From Lachnospiraceae bacterium (GTDB taxonomy: Bacteria; Bacillota; Clostridia; Lachnospirales; Lachnospiraceae): 14,006 nt of DNA. The position numbers and the translations under genes are program-made. Location of the stretch: positions 1 through 14,006 of the forward strand of contig DNJM01000098.1 in assembly GCA_003489085.1 (NCBI GenBank), written 5' to 3'. Below the pieces are notes generated by a model. The model had not been told where the DNA came from and did no database searches. It worked only from the letters and a program-made list of their open reading frames with translations. Of the stretch, positions 13,987 through 14,006 are shown in pieces. Position 1 is the first letter of the stretch. Each line of letters starts with the position of its first letter.

Positions 13987-14006
13987 GCGGGTGTAGTTCA
14001 ATGGTA
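13987..14006 (+). tRNA. tRNA-Gly, first 20 bases (cut by window end)
   Basis: The 20 bases to the window end start with acceptor strand GCGGGTG followed by TAGTTCAATGGTA, the 5' half and D-arm typical of bacterial tRNA-Gly. The near-consensus promoter upstream supports a stable-RNA gene. The anticodon lies beyond the window, so the isoacceptor cannot be stated. Confidence 0.8.

Overview
This window looks like a chromosomal stretch from a Clostridia-class Bacillota, most likely a Lachnospiraceae-type gut anaerobe. The reasons are the gene order tilS-hpt-ftsH, strong AAGGAGG-type ribosome binding sites, TTG and GTG starts, sigma-A style promoters, tRNAs without an encoded CCA, and two lineage-restricted proteins of a style I associate with that family. 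It is mostly core genome. I see no phage, insertion sequence, CRISPR array or obvious defence island.

Layout. Positions 1-6212 form one rightward run: the 3' end of tilS, hpt, ftsH, a GH13 alpha-glycosidase of neopullulanase type, and an LCP (LytR-CpsA-Psr) membrane protein. It ends in a hairpin terminator at about 6222. After a 330-base regulatory gap comes an orphan LytTR regulator with an NTF2/SnoaL-like N-terminal domain (6546-7220). The gap holds two 10-bp direct repeats 21 bp apart, just upstream of a promoter with a good -10 and a poor -35, which fits LytTR activation. A convergent leftward aldo/keto reductase remnant (7197-7619) follows. It is cut off after about 115 residues but keeps an intact 19-bp-spacer MerR-type promoter.

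Next are a tRNA-Lys(CTT) with its own promoter and a G-U-rich terminator, then a two-gene unit of an Sfp-type phosphopantetheinyl transferase and a membrane-anchored VanY-type D,D-carboxypeptidase. An HTH protein with a long acidic linker (9758-10747) has its own promoter. After two hairpins come dgt (dGTPase), a second lineage-specific protein with an acidic linker and 33-bp tandem repeats (12361-13332), and tadA. The window ends in the first 20 bases of a tRNA-Gly, preceded by a near-consensus promoter.

Functional themes: tRNA modification and decoding (tilS, tadA, tRNA-Lys, tRNA-Gly), nucleotide metabolism (hpt, dgt), envelope quality control and wall assembly (ftsH, LCP, VanY-like), and intracellular alpha-glucan use (GH13). 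The least explained parts are the NTF2-LytTR regulator with its upstream repeats, the two acidic-linker proteins flanking dgt, and an inverted repeat that would mask the ribosome binding site of the second of these. I found no convincing new multi-gene system.
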